Origin: JAFDWI01 sp964449375
GTDB lineage: Bacteria > Actinomycetota > Acidimicrobiia > Acidimicrobiales > Iamiaceae
NCBI GenBank assembly: GCA_964449375.1
Contig: CAYVAS010000007.1
Span: 1-64,000 of the forward strand
Direction of reading: 5' to 3'
Length of the DNA stretch: 64,000 bases
Program-made: the position numbers and the translations under genes
In this document: piece after piece, positions 33,662-42,434 of the stretch
How the letters are laid out: every line of letters starts with the position of its first letter
Position numbering within the stretch: position 1 is the first letter of the stretch
The notes under the pieces: model-generated
Database searches by the model: none
Told to the model about the DNA's origin: nothing
The model's input: the letters and a program-made list of their open reading frames with translations, nothing else

Positions 33662-34698
33662 GCGGTTCCGGCGTCGCCCACCTGCGTGACGAGGCGCTGC
33701 TGCGCGTGGAGCATCTGGTCGTGGAGTTCCCCGCCGGTCGCCGTCGCAAGGTCCACGCGGTGAGCGACCTGAGCCTGGACCTGCAGAAGGGTGAGACCCT
33801 GGGCCTGGTCGGCGAATCCGGGTGCGGCAAGTCCACCACCGGGCGGGCCATCGTCCAGCTCCCCCCGCCCACCAGCGGCTCGGTCTCCTTCGACGGGATC
33901 GAGTTCACCGAACTGAACCGGCGGGAGCTGCGCCGTCAACGGCGTCGAATGCAGATGATCTTCCAGGATCCGATCTCGTCGCTGAATCCGCGACGCAAGG
34001 TCGGCGACATCGTGGCCGAGCCTCTGGAGATCTGGGGTATCGGCACCGAGGAGGAACGCACCGCCAAGGTTCGTGAGGTCCTCGACGCCTGCGGACTCGA
34101 CCCCGACGTCGCGATGGGCAAGTACCCCCACGAGTTCTCCGGAGGCCAGTGCCAGCGCATCTGCATCGCCCGGGCTCTGGTCCTGGACCCCGACGTGCTC
34201 ATCTGCGACGAACCGGTGTCCGCTCTCGACGTGTCGGTACAGGCGCAGATCCTGAACCTGCTCGAGGACATGAAGGAGCGCTACGGGCTCACGTTGATCT
34301 TCATCGCCCACGACCTGGCCGTCGTCAAGAACGTGTCGGACCGGGTGGCGGTGATGTACCTGGGCAAGATGTGCGAGACGGGCTCCCCCGACGCCGTCTA
34401 CGGCAACCCCGCCCACCCGTACACCGCGGCATTGCTGGCATCGATCCCTTCTCCCGAGTACGACCCGAACCGCGACCACACTCCCCCCCTGGCCGGAGAA
34501 CTGCCCTCGCCGATCGACCCGCCCAGCGGGTGCGGAACCCGCACCCGCTGCCCCCGGGCCCAGGACGTCTGCGCCCAGGTCGAACCCGAGATCCGTGAGG
34601 TGGGCAACGGCCAGTTCGTGGCGTGCCACTTCCCCCTGGTGGGCGAACAGAGTGAAGCTGCACTGGCGGCACCGGAGAGGGCGACCGCCGGCGCCTGA
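33658..34698 (+). CDS. peptide ABC transporter ATP-binding protein, DppF/OppF type
   Basis: A 346-residue second ATPase. Walker A is GESGCGKST, the signature is FSGGQCQRI, Walker B is VLICDEPVSALD, and the switch His is in IAHD. The C-terminal domain has CGTRTRCPRAQDVC. It forms the heterodimeric ATPase with the previous gene. No substrate-binding protein gene is found in the operon or its flanks, so the solute must be recognised by a protein encoded elsewhere or by the permease loops. Confidence 0.93.
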   Translation: MSGSGVAHLRDEALLRVEHLVVEFPAGRRRKVHAVSDLSLDLQKGETLGLVGESGCGKSTTGRAIVQLPPPTSGSVSFDGIEFTELNRRELRRQRRRMQMIFQDPISSLNPRRKVGDIVAEPLEIWGIGTEEERTAKVREVLDACGLDPDVAMGKYPHEFSGGQCQRICIARALVLDPDVLICDEPVSALDVSVQAQILNLLEDMKERYGLTLIFIAHDLAVVKNVSDRVAVMYLGKMCETGSPDAVYGNPAHPYTAALLASIPSPEYDPNRDHTPPLAGELPSPIDPPSGCGTRTRCPRAQDVCAQVEPEIREVGNGQFVACHFPLVGEQSEAALAAPERATAGA

Positions 34699-34770
34699 GG
34701 TCCAGGCGACCCGAGTTCCGCCGCGAGGTCGACCGGGGGCATCGGCGAATCGATGTGCAAGGATGGCGCG

Positions 34771-35247
34771 ATGGCCAATCCTCCTGCATTCGAGATCGAC
34801 ACCGACACCGTCTACCGGGCGACCATCACCACCGACCGCGGCGACATCGTGGCGGACCTGGACCCGGAACTGGCGCCCAACACGGTCAACAACTTCGTCG
34901 TGCAGGCCCGCAACGGCTTCTACGACGGCCTGACCTTCCACCGGGTGGTCCCCGAGTTCGTGATCCAGGGCGGTGACCCGGAGGGCACCGGCCGCGGTGG
35001 GCCCGGCTACCAGTTCGCCGACGAGCCGGTCAAGGGTGCCTACACCGACGGAGCGGTCGCCATGGCCAACGCGGGGCCGGACACCAACGGGTCGCAGTTC
35101 TTCATCTGCATCGACGACTGCCAGGCCAAGCTGGCGCCCAGCTACAACCTGTTCGGCTACGTCGTGGAGGGCCTGGACGTCGCCAAGAGCATCCAGGTGG
35201 GAGACGTGATGCGCTCGGTGACGATCACCGAGACGTCCAAGAGCTAG
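34771..35247 (+). CDS. cyclophilin-type peptidyl-prolyl cis-trans isomerase
   Basis: A 158-residue cytoplasmic cyclophilin that speeds proline isomerisation in protein folding. Core motifs are YDGLTFHRVVPEFVIQGGDP (catalytic Arg and Phe), GGPGYQFADE, MANAGPDTNGSQFFI and YNLFGYVVEG. ATG 34771 has AAGGAT just upstream; ATG 34753 would add six atypical residues. No signal peptide is present. Confidence 0.93.
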   Translation: MANPPAFEIDTDTVYRATITTDRGDIVADLDPELAPNTVNNFVVQARNGFYDGLTFHRVVPEFVIQGGDPEGTGRGGPGYQFADEPVKGAYTDGAVAMANAGPDTNGSQFFICIDDCQAKLAPSYNLFGYVVEGLDVAKSIQVGDVMRSVTITETSKS

Positions 35248-35274
35248 AGGACGCTCCCTTTCCCGCCACCCACC

Positions 35275-36900
35275 ATGGACATCGCCTACACCACCCTGTT
35301 CGACCGGATCGTCGACTCCTTCGGTGACCGTGAAGCCCTGGTGTGGCGCGACCGACGGTGGAGCCTCCAGGAGGTCCGCGAACGGGCCAACCGGTTCGCC
35401 AACGTGCTCGCCGCGCACGACGTGGGCCTGCGTGAGGATCCCGACGAGGTCGCCGCCCACCGCTCCCCCCACGATCACGTCGCCCTGTACCTGCGCAACG
35501 GCACCGAGTACCTGGTCTCGATGCTGGGTGCCTGGCGGGCACGGGCGTGCGCGACGAACGTCAACTACCGCTATGTCGCCGACGAGCTCGCCCAGGTGCT
35601 CACCGACCAGGCCTGTGCCGCGGTGGTCTACCACGGGTCCTTCGCCGACACGCTCGCCGAGGTCCTCGAACGGATCGAACCGCCCCGACTGCTGCTGCGG
35701 GTCGACGACGGGGCCGGCGACGAGCTGTTGGCAGGCGCGCTCGACTTCGCCGACGCGCTGGCCGCCGCCGACGGCGACGCGCCGCCGCGCACCGACCAGC
35801 ACCCCTCCGACCGCTACGTGCTCTACACCGGAGGCACCACCGGTGCCCCCAAGGGCGTGTTGTGGCGCCAGGGCGACTTCATCGTCAAAGCCCTGGGCAT
35901 GCGCCATCGTGACGGCACCGAGTTCGACGGGCCCGACGAAGTGCTCCGGCGGGCGGGTCGCCGCCGGCTGGTGTCGATGCCCCTTCCACCTTTCATGCAC
36001 GGGGCCGCCCACTGGAACGCGCTGAGCACCTGGTTGTCCGCCGGCACCGTGGTGCTGCCCGACCAGGTGCTGCGATTCGACGCGCACGAAGCCTTGGCGG
36101 TGGCCGTCCGTGAAGACGTCACCGCCACCGTCATCGTCGGCGACGCCTTCGCGCGGCCCCTGTGCGATGCACTCGACGCCGGGGCACCGGTGCCCACCGA
36201 GCTGCGGCATGTGATCTCCAGTGGGGCGATCCTGTCGCGCCCGGTCGCCGAGCGCCTCAGGGCCCACCTGCCCGAGATCCGGATCCTCGACGTGTTGGGC
36301 TCCTCGGAGGCCGGCCGTCAGGCGATCCACACCACCGGCCCGGGTGAGCAACTCGCGGGAAGCTTCGGACGCGACGCGGACACGGTCGTGGTCGACGCGA
36401 CCCGCACTCGCCTCCTGGAACCCGGCGAACCCGAGCTGGGCTGGCTGGCCACCGGCGGCCGGGTGCCGCTGGCCTATCTGGGGGACCCGGAGAAGACCGC
36501 GGCGACGTTCCCCACCATCGAAGGTTCCCGCTACGTGGTGCCTGGTGACCGGGCACGCGTCTCCGCCGACGGTCGGATCGAACTGCACGGCCGGGAGTCG
36601 GTGACGATCAACTCCGGCGGCGAGAAGATCTTCGCCGAGGAGGTCGAGCGGGCCATCAAGGAGCACCCCGCGGTCGCGGACGTGCTGGTGGTCCCCCGTC
36701 CCAGCGAACGCTGGGGATCCGAGGTCGTGGCGATCGTGGCGCTGCACCCCGACGCCGAAGCCGATGCCGCCGTCCTCGCCGACACCGCCCGCGCCCACAT
36801 CGCCGGGTTCAAGGTCCCCAAGGACTTCGTGTTCGTGGATCTGGTTCCCCGCTTTCCCAGCGGCAAGCCCGACTACGCCGCCGCCCGGGCTCTGAGCTGA
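35275..36900 (+). CDS. acyl-CoA synthetase (AMP-forming, FadD-like)
   Basis: A 541-residue ANL-superfamily ligase. Motif A3 is YTGGTTGAPKGVLW, A5 is LDVLGSSEAGRQA, A7/A8 are around VPGDRARVSADGRIELHGRES and INSGGEKIF, and the catalytic Lys is in PSGKPDYAAA. It resembles actinobacterial FadD enzymes acting on medium-chain or sterol side-chain acids. It follows the PPIase by 27 nt with no clear ribosome site. Confidence 0.9.
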   Translation: MDIAYTTLFDRIVDSFGDREALVWRDRRWSLQEVRERANRFANVLAAHDVGLREDPDEVAAHRSPHDHVALYLRNGTEYLVSMLGAWRARACATNVNYRYVADELAQVLTDQACAAVVYHGSFADTLAEVLERIEPPRLLLRVDDGAGDELLAGALDFADALAAADGDAPPRTDQHPSDRYVLYTGGTTGAPKGVLWRQGDFIVKALGMRHRDGTEFDGPDEVLRRAGRRRLVSMPLPPFMHGAAHWNALSTWLSAGTVVLPDQVLRFDAHEALAVAVREDVTATVIVGDAFARPLCDALDAGAPVPTELRHVISSGAILSRPVAERLRAHLPEIRILDVLGSSEAGRQAIHTTGPGEQLAGSFGRDADTVVVDATRTRLLEPGEPELGWLATGGRVPLAYLGDPEKTAATFPTIEGSRYVVPGDRARVSADGRIELHGRESVTINSGGEKIFAEEVERAIKEHPAVADVLVVPRPSERWGSEVVAIVALHPDAEADAAVLADTARAHIAGFKVPKDFVFVDLVPRFPSGKPDYAAARALS

Positions 36901-36923
36901 CCAGGGCCGACGCGGCGCCGGCG

Positions 36924-37127
36924 TCAGTCCTTGGTCGCTACCGCGTTGGGTGTGACGTTCATCTTGGGCTCGTAGGCCGTCGCGGTGAACTCGTGGGCCT
37001 CACCCCGCACCACGACCCGCAGTTCGCCCCGACAGGCCTCACAAGGCCCCCAGAACCGGGCGACCACCCCCCGGGAACACCGCGGGCAGTCGAAGACGAG
37101 ATCATCGGGGAAAGCCTCGGAACCCAC
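36924..37127 (-). CDS. 67-residue zinc-ribbon protein
   Basis: A small protein with two CxxC knuckles, FDCPRCSRG (Cys14, 17) and WGPCEACRG (Cys29, 32), and a conserved C-terminus EPKMNVTPNAVATKD. Similar small 'FPDDLVFDCPRC' proteins are widespread in actinobacteria. Their function is unknown; nucleic-acid or protein contact through a zinc ribbon is likely. GTG 37127 is the only plausible start. Its 3' end faces the acyl-CoA synthetase. Confidence 0.82.
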   Translation of the reverse strand: MGSEAFPDDLVFDCPRCSRGVVARFWGPCEACRGELRVVVRGEAHEFTATAYEPKMNVTPNAVATKD

Positions 37128-37242
37128 ACCGGCGAGTGTGGCACATCGGTGCCGTGTCCACCGCGCACCCACGACGTTTCCACCGGAGACCCACCGGGAA
37201 TGCACAGGGTTTGGCCTCTTCCTTCCCACAGGCCGCCACGCG

Positions 37243-37248
37243 TAGCGT
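37243..37248 (+). promoter_or_regulatory. -10 element for the small plus-strand gene at 37295
   Basis: TAGCGT (37243-37248) would start transcription near 37255, about 40 nt before ATG 37295. Confidence 0.4.
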
Positions 37249-37294
37249 GCCCACGGAGCCCACACGAGACCCTGCTGTGAACGAGGAGCCCACG

Positions 37295-37648
37295 ATGTCG
37301 ACCACCTTTCGGATCCTGGCCACCGACGCCACCGCCCATCTGGTGCGAGGTGCCGACACCTACGCGCCCGAAGGGCCCCTGACCACGTTCTTCGCGACCC
37401 GCCGTGGGGCGGGGATGATCGATTCGTGGGCGACCCGGGTCGCAAGCTTCCGCACGACCGACATCGCCAGCATCGAGCGCGTGGCCGCCAACGAGCCCGC
37501 TCAGGGAACGAACGCGCCGGTGAGCGCCAACGCGCACAGTCCCACCGACAGCGCCCCACCGACCGTGTACACCGCCGGCGTGAGGCGTTCCTGTCCCTCC
37601 AGTACCAGCGCGCCGGCGATCGCCAGCGGAAACGCGCTGGTGGCGTAA
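37295..37648 (+). CDS. small protein of unknown function, 3' end antisense to the PIG-V-like gene
   Basis: A 118-residue frame with a strong ribosome site (GAGGAG, 37283-37288, 6 nt before the ATG). The first 65 residues look like a real folded protein (MSTTFRILATDATAHLVRG, TTFFATRRGAGMIDSWATRV). From about residue 69 the frame is Thr/Ser/Pro-rich and runs antisense to the C-terminus of the mannosyltransferase gene (37501 onward). The natural stop may have been lost, or the tail may be real. I do not recognise the family. GTG 37277 is an alternative start. Confidence 0.5.
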   Translation: MSTTFRILATDATAHLVRGADTYAPEGPLTTFFATRRGAGMIDSWATRVASFRTTDIASIERVAANEPAQGTNAPVSANAHSPTDSAPPTVYTAGVRRSCPSSTSAPAIASGNALVA

Positions 37649-38628
37649 CGTTCGATCGAGTTGAGGTTCTCCGCCGACAGCGCTGCCGCGAGCACCACCA
37701 CGGCGTACACGCCGTAGGTCGCCGGAAGCCGCAAGAACACCAGGACGGCGAGCACCAGGAAGCCGAGCACGAACGGCACATGCAGCCCGGTGGTGAACGC
37801 GTCGGCGCCGGTCAGGGTGTCGGGAAGGGTCCAGAGGCGGTGCAGCGGCGTGGAGGTGTTGCGCAGCTCGTCCTGGATCTGCACCGGGGCCCAGAATCCG
37901 AAGCCCCGCGCCGCCGAGTAGGTGCAGAACGCGATGGTTCCCACCGGAGCGGCCACCACCGCGGCGACCTGGGCGACCAGGCGGCCCCGCGGCCGCGGGG
38001 GCCAGTGACGGATCACCTCGACCACAGCGGCCGCGGCCAGCGCCACTCCCACGGGCCGGCACAGTCCCGCGGCCAGACCCAACGCGGCGGCCAGCCACCA
38101 CTTCTGGCGTCGCAGCGCCCAGATCCCCCACGCCGCGAGGGCCACCAGGAGCGATTCCGAATAGGCCCAGGCCAGCACGAAGGCGCCCGGGAAGAGCATC
38201 CAGAACCACACCGACCGGTCCGCCGCTCCCACCGATGCTCCCTCCACCACGACCAGGCGGTGGATGCCCCACGCGGCGACCACCACCGCGACCTTCGCGA
38301 GCACCAGCAGCGCGAGGTCGGTGTTCCCGCCCAGCGGGAAGGAGAGCACCCGACCCAGGAACGGGTAGAGGGGAAAGAACCGGACCGCCTCCACGCTCTC
38401 GGCGGTGTAGCCGTTCTCGGCGATCATCCGGTAGAACCCACCGTCCCAGGACACCCATCCCAGCACCCCGTGGTACTGGGCAGGTCGATGGTCTGCGCCC
38501 AGAAGATGGCGCGTCACCACCGTGGCCATGACCCAGGCGACGACGGTGAGCAACTGGGAGGTGACGAAGGCCAGCCCCACGACCAGCCAACGGTGGCGCC
38601 GCTGTGCGGTCATGGGCGTGGGGGTCAT
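37501..38628 (-). CDS. PIG-V-like membrane mannosyltransferase
   Basis: A 375-residue polytopic membrane protein with about nine helices. The loop motif YHGVLGWVSWDGGFYRMIAENGY and AVRFFPLYPFLGR match the PIG-V/GPI-mannosyltransferase-II family found in actinobacteria; its acidic residues after TM1 are the expected catalytic site. The donor is probably polyprenyl-phosphate mannose and the acceptor a lipoglycan or glycolipid. ATG 38628 overlaps the stop of the upstream GT39 gene by 4 nt, so both are in one operon. Confidence 0.85.
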   Translation of the reverse strand: MTPTPMTAQRRHRWLVVGLAFVTSQLLTVVAWVMATVVTRHLLGADHRPAQYHGVLGWVSWDGGFYRMIAENGYTAESVEAVRFFPLYPFLGRVLSFPLGGNTDLALLVLAKVAVVVAAWGIHRLVVVEGASVGAADRSVWFWMLFPGAFVLAWAYSESLLVALAAWGIWALRRQKWWLAAALGLAAGLCRPVGVALAAAAVVEVIRHWPPRPRGRLVAQVAAVVAAPVGTIAFCTYSAARGFGFWAPVQIQDELRNTSTPLHRLWTLPDTLTGADAFTTGLHVPFVLGFLVLAVLVFLRLPATYGVYAVVVLAAALSAENLNSIERYATSAFPLAIAGALVLEGQERLTPAVYTVGGALSVGLCALALTGAFVP

Positions 38629-40265
38629 GGAACGACCGGCTCGAACACCGTCACGTTCTCGCTCTCGTAGAACCTGGCCTTCGCGTCGAGAATCTGCAGG
38701 TTGTCGGGTCGGTGACCGGTCAGCGCGGTGACGATCTGGGTGCACACCCGTTCGTGGGTGGTGTAGCTCTCGCTCCACACGACGAAGATGCGCCGGTTCT
38801 CTCCGGCGCGCTGAAGGAGCGTCGCGGCAAAGTCCTCGGGGCTCTGGCTGGCGGTGCGGGCCGTGTAGTCGGTCCACTCCACGAACTCCGGATCACCGAA
38901 ATGGGGGAACGATCCGAGCACCAGATCCGGCGGGAGCTGGCGGGCCAGCGCAGGCCCGAGCTGATCGGGACAGACCGCCACCACGTCGCCCGGTCCGGCG
39001 TGCCGGCCGATGGCCTCTGCGGCGTCGGCGGCCTGGGTGCGGGGCACGGTGGCGACCAGGTACCAGCCGGTCGCCGAGGCCATCAGCACCAGAGCGAGCG
39101 CGGCCCGCTGCACCAGTGGGCCGCGCAGCACCGTCACCCCGATCCCGGCCAATACGACCGCCAGGGGCACCCACACCGAGTTGTACCGCGGCTGGAACGC
39201 GGTGTTCGACACCAGCATCGTGCCCACGCCGATCGCGATCGTGAGGCCGACCAGCCAGGTGAGAGGGCGGCTGTGGGGTCGGGTGCGCAGGTCGAACTCG
39301 ATGCGGCCCGATGCCACCCCGACCCCGAAGACGCCCACCAACATCAGGGCCGCGACATACCAGCCGCCCACCTCGTTGGTCGCGTTCACGCCGCCGCCCA
39401 GGGCCTTGACCGTGTCGATCAGGACCGCGGGAGGCATGCTCCGCGTCGACCACGGGGTCCCGGTGTGGGCCTGCTGGTGCAACAAGGTGGGAACCCAGGG
39501 AAGAAACGTCGCCGCACCGGCTGCCAGGGCGCCCAGCACCCAGGCGGTGGCCCGGGCGGCGTCCCGCCGACCGGCACGGAGCTGGAGGACCAGTCGGGCG
39601 GTGACCAGCACCGCGGCGGCCAGGCCCAACCACAGTGCCCAGTACTGGCTCCACAACAGGACCCCGGTGGCCACCGCCAGCCCGACCAGGGGCCCGGGGC
39701 GGGCACGTCGGAACGCGACGTCGGCGCACCAGACGGCGACCAGGGTCGCCAACATCACCAGTGAGTACATGCGGCTCTCGGTGCTGTAGCGGATCCCGAA
39801 GGGCAGCGCCGCCGCGATCGCCGCCGCCGCCCAGGCCACGGTCCGGCCGCCGACCCGCCGGCCGACCAGCCAGGTCATGGGGATCGTCGCCACCCCGAAG
39901 ACCCCGGCCAGCGCCCGTACCGCGGTGTCCGAGGTGCCGAAGAGCTGCATCCAACCATGCAGCAGGACGTAGTACAGCGGCGGGTGTCCGTCGCGACGCA
40001 GCGCGTCGGGGATCTCGTCGAGCGGCAGCGAGGCGATGTTCACGGTGAGGGCCTCGTCCAGCCACATCGGCGAGGTCGTCCAGAAGCGCAGTCCCACCGC
40101 CACCACCGCGAGCCCGGCGAGACCCGCCAGGTCGAACAGCCGGTACCGGCCCGACCGCGCCGGGAAGGCCCGGTCCTCCACCTCGTCTCCGAGAATCTCC
40201 CGGCCCCCTGGATCGGTTGCGGCGGTGGCGCGTCCAGACATCGGGGTCGAGGTCGAAGAGGCCAT
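38625..40265 (-). CDS. GT39/PMT-family membrane glycosyltransferase
   Basis: A 546-residue protein with about ten transmembrane helices and a soluble C-terminal domain (about 430-546). The first outer loop has FWTTSPMWLDEALTV (catalytic Asp-Glu) and DGHPPLYYVLLHGWMQLFG, typical of polyprenyl-phosphate-sugar-dependent transferases. It likely moves mannose or another sugar to protein or lipid outside the membrane. A leaderless TAATCT -10 defines ATG 40265. The PIG-V-like gene follows and is coupled. Confidence 0.88.
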   Translation of the reverse strand: MASSTSTPMSGRATAATDPGGREILGDEVEDRAFPARSGRYRLFDLAGLAGLAVVAVGLRFWTTSPMWLDEALTVNIASLPLDEIPDALRRDGHPPLYYVLLHGWMQLFGTSDTAVRALAGVFGVATIPMTWLVGRRVGGRTVAWAAAAIAAALPFGIRYSTESRMYSLVMLATLVAVWCADVAFRRARPGPLVGLAVATGVLLWSQYWALWLGLAAAVLVTARLVLQLRAGRRDAARATAWVLGALAAGAATFLPWVPTLLHQQAHTGTPWSTRSMPPAVLIDTVKALGGGVNATNEVGGWYVAALMLVGVFGVGVASGRIEFDLRTRPHSRPLTWLVGLTIAIGVGTMLVSNTAFQPRYNSVWVPLAVVLAGIGVTVLRGPLVQRAALALVLMASATGWYLVATVPRTQAADAAEAIGRHAGPGDVVAVCPDQLGPALARQLPPDLVLGSFPHFGDPEFVEWTDYTARTASQSPEDFAATLLQRAGENRRIFVVWSESYTTHERVCTQIVTALTGHRPDNLQILDAKARFYESENVTVFEPVVP

Positions 40266-40280
40266 GAGGACCAGAGATTA
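40266..40280 (-). promoter_or_regulatory. -10 element for the leaderless GT39 operon
   Basis: On the minus strand TAATCT (40280 to 40275) ends 9 nt before ATG 40265, with no Shine-Dalgarno sequence. Confidence 0.6.
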
Positions 40281-40352
40281 GAGGCAACCGCCGACCACGA
40301 CGGGGATCGACGGCGCCGGGACCGTGGCCTCCGAGGGATCCGTCGATCGGCG

Positions 40353-40358
40353 TACGCT
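40353..40358 (+). promoter_or_regulatory. -10 element for acetoacetyl-CoA synthetase
   Basis: TACGCT at 40353-40358 places the start near 40365, with a leader of about 30 nt containing GAGG at 40382-40385. Confidence 0.45.
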
Positions 40359-40394
40359 GGGAGCTTTCCGCCCCAGATCACGAGGTGGCCACCG

Positions 40395-42401
40395 GTGGTG
40401 CATCCCGACCCGTTCGACAACGAGATCGTGTGGCGTCCGAGCGCCGACGCCCACACCGCGACCCGTATGGGACGGTTCCTGGCCTGGGCACGGGACCGGG
40501 GACACGGCGCTCTCGGCTCCTACGAGGAGGCCTGGGAGTGGTCGGTCCGGGAACCGGCAGCGTTCTGGGCGGCGCTCCGGGACCATTTCGAGCTGCCCGT
40601 CGCCGGGGAATCGACGGTGTTGGACCCGGGACCGGACTCTCCCACCGGGTTGCCCGGGGCCCGCTGGTTCGTGGGTGCATCGCTGAATGCCGCCGAGGTC
40701 CTCCTGGCCGGAGCCGGCCGACCCGACGATGCGGTGGCGCTGCGTGCCCGGTCCCAGACCCGCGCGGATGTGACCGTGACCTGGGCGGAACTGCGCGCCG
40801 AGGTGGCCCGGGTGCGCCGGGGACTGGCCGGGCTCGGGGTGGGCCCGGGCGATGTCGTGGCCGCCTACGCCCCCAACATCCCCGAGACGATCGTGGCCTT
40901 CGCCGCCACCGCGTCGCTGGGCGCGACCTGGACCTCGTGCGCTCCCGAGTTCGGGATCCGCAGTGTGCTCGACCGGCTTTCCCAGACCCGACCCAAGGTG
41001 CTCTTCGGCATCGACGGCTACCGATTCGGCGGGCGGGCGATCCCCCGCTCCGACGAGGTGCGGGCGATCGCCGAGGCGCTCGGATCGCTGGAGGCGGTGG
41101 TGCACCTCGGCTACCTGGATCCGACCTCATCGGGTCCACCGGGCAGCACGGCCTGGGCCGACCTGGACGGCACCGAGGACCCGGGAGTGCTCCAGGTGCC
41201 CTTCGAGCATCCGCTCTGGGTGCTGTATTCGTCGGGCACGACCGGGCTGCCCAAGGCGATCGTGCACTCCCACGGCGGCATCACCCTGGAACACCACAAG
41301 GCGTTGGCGCTGCACGGCGACCTGGGCCCCGACGACGTGTTCTTCTGGTTCACCACGACCGGGTGGATGATGTGGAACTATCTGGTCTCCGGGTTGTCCG
41401 TGGGGGCGACGCTGGCGCTGTACGACGGCGACCCGGGCTCGGAGGATCTGGGTGTGCTGTGGCGGCTCGCCGAGGACTTCTCCATCAGCGCCTTCGGGGT
41501 CTCCGCGCCGTTCCTGGACGCCTGCCGGCACCGCGGGTTGCAACCGTCCCGGGGTCGTGACCTGGGGTCCCTCCGGTGGTTGGGCTCCACCGGCGCGCCC
41601 CTGGGCGCGGCGTCCTACCGTTGGATCGCCGAGGAGTTCGACGACGTGCCCATCTCGTCGATCAGCGGCGGCACCGACGTGTGCACCGCCTTCGTGGGCG
41701 GCGCGCCGCTGCTCCCGGTGCGCGCGGGGGTGATCCCCTGCCGTTTTCTGGGCGCCGACGTCCACGCCTTCGACTCCGCGGGAGAGCCGGTGATCGGCGT
41801 CGAAGGCGAACTGGTCGTGAAGACCCCGATGCCCTCGATGCCCGTGACCCTCTGGGACGATCCCGACGGCTCCCGGCTGCGCGCGTCGTACTTCCAGCGG
41901 TACCCCGACACCTGGTGCCACGGCGACTGGATCACGATCGCCCCCGATGGGTCGTGCGTGATCTCGGGCCGCTCGGACGCGACCCTGAACCGGGGTGGGG
42001 TCCGCCTGGGCACCGCGGACTTCTATGCGGTGATCGACGAGATCGACGGTGTCGCCGACTCGCTGGTGGTGCACCTGGACCAGCCCGGGGTCGACGAGCT
42101 GATCGCCTTCGTCGTCCCCGCGGCCGGAAGAGACATCGACGACGACCTCATCGCCGAGATCCGAAAGAGACTGCGCGTGGAGCTCTCCCCCCGTCACGTA
42201 CCCGACGAGATCGTCGCCGTGGACGCGGTCCCCCGGACCCTGTCGGGCAAGAAGACCGAGATTCCCGTCAAGAGGATCCTCGACGGCGCCCCGCCCGCCG
42301 AGGCACTGGCCGCCGGCGCGCTGGCCAACCCCGAGGCGGTGGACACCTACGTCGCCTGGGTCCGGGACCGGAAAGGCGTCACCGGCAACCCCCGCCACTA
42401 G
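40395..42401 (+). CDS. acetoacetyl-CoA synthetase
   Basis: A 668-residue AMP-forming ligase that activates acetoacetate, linking ketone bodies or PHB turnover to acetyl-CoA. The AACS N-terminal domain (residues 1-110, with TRMGRFLAWARDRG) precedes the ANL core: LYSSGTTGLPKAIVHSHGG, SSISGGTDVCTAF, and GKKTEIPVKRILDGAP with the catalytic Lys. The length fits AACS (about 650) better than acetyl-CoA synthetase. GTG 40395 (or 40398) follows GAGG at 40382-40385. The FAD gene follows 33 nt downstream. Confidence 0.9.
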   Translation: MVHPDPFDNEIVWRPSADAHTATRMGRFLAWARDRGHGALGSYEEAWEWSVREPAAFWAALRDHFELPVAGESTVLDPGPDSPTGLPGARWFVGASLNAAEVLLAGAGRPDDAVALRARSQTRADVTVTWAELRAEVARVRRGLAGLGVGPGDVVAAYAPNIPETIVAFAATASLGATWTSCAPEFGIRSVLDRLSQTRPKVLFGIDGYRFGGRAIPRSDEVRAIAEALGSLEAVVHLGYLDPTSSGPPGSTAWADLDGTEDPGVLQVPFEHPLWVLYSSGTTGLPKAIVHSHGGITLEHHKALALHGDLGPDDVFFWFTTTGWMMWNYLVSGLSVGATLALYDGDPGSEDLGVLWRLAEDFSISAFGVSAPFLDACRHRGLQPSRGRDLGSLRWLGSTGAPLGAASYRWIAEEFDDVPISSISGGTDVCTAFVGGAPLLPVRAGVIPCRFLGADVHAFDSAGEPVIGVEGELVVKTPMPSMPVTLWDDPDGSRLRASYFQRYPDTWCHGDWITIAPDGSCVISGRSDATLNRGGVRLGTADFYAVIDEIDGVADSLVVHLDQPGVDELIAFVVPAAGRDIDDDLIAEIRKRLRVELSPRHVPDEIVAVDAVPRTLSGKKTEIPVKRILDGAPPAEALAAGALANPEAVDTYVAWVRDRKGVTGNPRH

Positions 42402-42434
42402 CATCGGTGCGTCCAACGTCTTCACAGGTACTCA

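Noticed and set aside
33511..36798. A 1095-codon open frame on the minus strand
   Set aside because: It lies antisense to two ABC ATPase genes, the cyclophilin and the acyl-CoA synthetase, all with intact motifs. The translation is Gly/Val/Arg/His-rich without domains, as expected for the shadow frame of high-GC coding sequence.
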